A stretch of 64,000 bases of DNA, taken from QFOX01 sp044237845 (GTDB taxonomy: Bacteria; Pseudomonadota; Alphaproteobacteria; Rickettsiales; UBA3002). Below, piece after piece: positions 62,404-64,000 of the stretch. The stretch's first letter is position 1. Each line of letters starts with the position of its first letter. The stretch covers positions 1 to 64,000 of the forward strand of contig JBIIEL010000001.1 in the NCBI GenBank assembly GCA_044237845.1. The letters run 5' to 3'. Under the pieces are notes generated by a model. That model worked only from the letters and a program-made list of their open reading frames with translations. It did not search any database and was not told where the DNA came from. A program made the position numbers and the translations under genes.

Positions 62404-62940
62404 ATGCGCCCGATAGCCGTTTCCCGCGCCACCCTCTTCGCCCTTTGCGCCGCGCTTGCATTAAGCGCCTGCGACATGCTGAAGCAGGACGACGACACCA
62501 ACTATCCCAAAACGCCGGAAGACCGTATGAAAGAGCGCAACGGCCGCATGACTGGTGAAGAAGGCCTCGTCATTGGCGGCGTCAGCGATAAAGAAAAAGA
62601 CGCGGGCAAAAACCCCCTTGGTGTGAACAGCTTCCTCTGGCGCGCGACGCTCGATACGCTGGCCTTCCTGCCGCTGGCGTCGGCGGATCCGTGGGGCGGC
62701 GTGGTGCTGACCGACTGGTACGAAGACCCGCAAACGCCGGGTGAGCGTTTCAAAGTCAACGCCCTCATTCTCGACCGCCAATTGCGCGCGGATAGCCTCA
62801 AAATCTCCGTTTTCCGCCAGAAAAAAGACAAGGCCGGCAACTGGGTGGATGCGCCGACCGACGCCACCACCGCGCGCAAGCTCGAAGACACCATCCTCAC
62901 CCGCGCCCGTGAATTGCGCGTCGCACAGTTGGGGAAGTAA
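62404..62940 (+). CDS. DUF3576 lipoprotein
   Basis: The 178-aa protein has a lipoprotein signal (RATLFALCAALALSAC, lipobox LSAC), then TNYPKTPEDRMKERNGRMTGEEGLVIGG, NSFLWRATLDTLAFLPLASADPWGGVVLTDWYEDP and ERFKVNALILDRQLRADSLKISVFRQ, the DUF3576 pattern. It is an outer-membrane-associated lipoprotein of unknown function, and precedes leuS as usual in alphaproteobacteria. ATG 62404 is chosen; an earlier in-frame codon (62377) would give a poorer signal. leuS begins directly after the stop. Confidence 0.85.
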   Translation: MRPIAVSRATLFALCAALALSACDMLKQDDDTNYPKTPEDRMKERNGRMTGEEGLVIGGVSDKEKDAGKNPLGVNSFLWRATLDTLAFLPLASADPWGGVVLTDWYEDPQTPGERFKVNALILDRQLRADSLKISVFRQKKDKAGNWVDAPTDATTARKLEDTILTRARELRVAQLGK

Positions 62941-64000
62941 ATGAGTGACGCTACGAACGGTGCCAGCGCGTCTGCACAGGTAAGATATAATCCGCGCGAG
63001 GCGGAGGCAAAATGGCAAGCGGCGTGGCGCGCGGCGAATGTGTTCGCGACGCCCGAGCCAAACGGTAAGCCGGATTATTTTGTACTCGAAATGTTCCCCT
63101 ACCCGTCGGGCAAACTCCATATGGGGCATGTGCGCAATTACACGCTGGGCGACGTCGTGGCGCGCTATCGCCGCGCGCGTGGCAACAACGTGCTGTACCC
63201 CATGGGGTGGGACGCGTTCGGCCTGCCTGCTGAAAACGCCGCCATTCAGCGCGGGGTGCATCCGAACGTCTGGACGCGGCAGAATATCGACAGCATGCGC
63301 CAGCAGCTCGCCCCCATCGGTCTGTCGTACGACTGGTCGCGCGAAGTCATCACCTGCGACCCCGGCTATTACCAGCACGAGCAGCGCTTCTTTCTGCAGA
63401 TGCTGAAGCAGGGCATCGCCTACCGCAAACAGGCGGTCGTCAACTGGGATCCGGTTGATCATACCGTCCTTGCGAATGAGCAGGTGGTGGATGGCCGCGG
63501 CTGGCGTTCCGGCGCGTTGGTGGAGCGGCGCACGCTGAACCAGTGGTTCCTGCGTATCACCGACTATGCCGAAGACTTACTGCAAGGCCTCAGCACGCTC
63601 GAACGCTGGCCGGATAAAGTCCGCCTGATGCAGGAGAAATGGATCGGCAAATCAAGCGGCGCGCTGGTCACGCTGAAAGTCCTGTGCCGCAAGCCCGGCC
63701 AGCCGGTGATTGAAAGCGACATCGACATCTACACCACCCGCCCGGATACGTTCTACGGCATGAGTTTTGTCGCCATCGCGCCGGAGCATCCGCTGGCGCA
63801 AAGCATGGTGCCGCACAACCCCGAAGCCGCTGCCTTCATCCGGGAATGCAGCCAGATGGGCACCTCGGAAGAAGCGATCGAAAAGGCCGAAAAGCGTGGC
63901 TTTAACACGGGTCTCGAGGTCCTTAATCCGTTCACGGGCGAACCCGTGCCGCTCTACATCGCCAACTTCGTGCTGATGGGCTATGGCACTGGCGCGGTGT
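62941..64000 (+). CDS. leuS: Leucyl-tRNA synthetase, N-terminal part (runs off the window)
   Basis: The frame begins ATG 62941, right after the DUF3576 stop, and is open to the end of the window (353 codons). Visible motifs are YNPREAEAKWQAAW, the class I HIGH variant KLHMGHVRNYTLGD (MFPYPSG before it), VLYPMGWDAFGLPAENAA, and VNWDPVDHTVLANEQVVDGRGWRSGALVERR in the zinc-like insert, then the start of the CP1 editing domain (TTRPDTFYGMSFVAIAPEHPLA). It charges tRNA-Leu. The DUF3576-leuS order is conserved in the class. Confidence 0.97.
   Translation, partial: MSDATNGASASAQVRYNPREAEAKWQAAWRAANVFATPEPNGKPDYFVLEMFPYPSGKLHMGHVRNYTLGDVVARYRRARGNNVLYPMGWDAFGLPAENAAIQRGVHPNVWTRQNIDSMRQQLAPIGLSYDWSREVITCDPGYYQHEQRFFLQMLKQGIAYRKQAVVNWDPVDHTVLANEQVVDGRGWRSGALVERRTLNQWFLRITDYAEDLLQGLSTLERWPDKVRLMQEKWIGKSSGALVTLKVLCRKPGQPVIESDIDIYTTRPDTFYGMSFVAIAPEHPLAQSMVPHNPEAAAFIRECSQMGTSEEAIEKAEKRGFNTGLEVLNPFTGEPVPLYIANFVLMGYGTGAV

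Overview
This 64 kb window is a chromosomal segment of a free-living-type alphaproteobacterium with moderately high GC; the order is not certain. The evidence is the alphaproteobacterial F1 ATPase operon without the Fo genes, a mdh-sucCD-odhAB-lpd operon, an HdaA-type DnaA-related ATPase, perfect CtrA sites (TTAA-N7-TTAA), a DUF3576 lipoprotein ahead of leuS, and a hemE / PPSR gene pair around a likely replication origin.

Layout. 1-4.3 kb: a broken vWA/TadG-like gene, an orphan protein, a CobD/CbiB-like membrane protein and an OmpA-type lipoprotein. 4.6-11.1 kb: ndk, then purN and purM (with an unknown gene between them), divergent from a DUF2066 protein and a PerM-type AI-2E transporter, then hdaA. 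11.2-15 kb: two tandem receiver-HPt paralogues that both lack their phosphorylatable residues, and an orphan with an internal duplication, in a zone rich in CtrA boxes. 15.2-20.4 kb: thiGS, aroQ, small membrane proteins, a short terminator-bounded transcription unit, icd and an inactive-looking M48 peptidase homologue. 20.5-33.2 kb: phzF-like gene, tRNA-Arg(CCT), a six-gene cluster (thiolase, acyl-CoA dehydrogenase, HSD10-like SDR, prpB, prpC, prpD) that would carry isoleucine-derived acyl-CoA to propionyl-CoA and then to pyruvate and succinate, a PfkB kinase and putA. 33.2-43.3 kb (minus strand): lpdA, odhB, odhA, sucD, sucC and mdh, with two unknown genes inside. 43.5 kb: a caspase-like/CHAT-like protein behind a CtrA promoter. 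44.9-49.8 kb (minus): rho, an orphan, hemJ, hemH, hemE. 49.76-50.17 kb: likely oriC. 50.2-58.5 kb (plus): ppsR, aroE, coaE, dnaQ, atpHAGDC. 58.5-64 kb: a small membrane protein, an orphan, yggS, a porin, DUF3576 and the start of leuS. Gene direction switches from minus to plus at the putative origin.

Four layers stand out beyond the genes. (1) A repeated PHO-box-like site, TCTTCAC-N4-CTGTCAC, followed 21-22 nt later by a -10 box, lies ahead of six transcription units that are mostly orphans (a seventh copy is oriented oddly). (2) Perfect CtrA boxes, three of them exactly 11 nt from a -10 box, sit before other orphans including the caspase-like gene. (3) A palindromic repeat family occurs between genes and also inside putA and yggS, where it is translated in the same frame as the same peptide (RVASHGEP...), much like the Rickettsia palindromic elements. 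(4) A nested inverted repeat of about 150 bp (two copies) and a MITE-like element between lpdA and odhB were found.

Three probable single-base losses in homopolymers (near 190, 876 and 11180) may be assembly errors, so the frameshifts should be treated with care.
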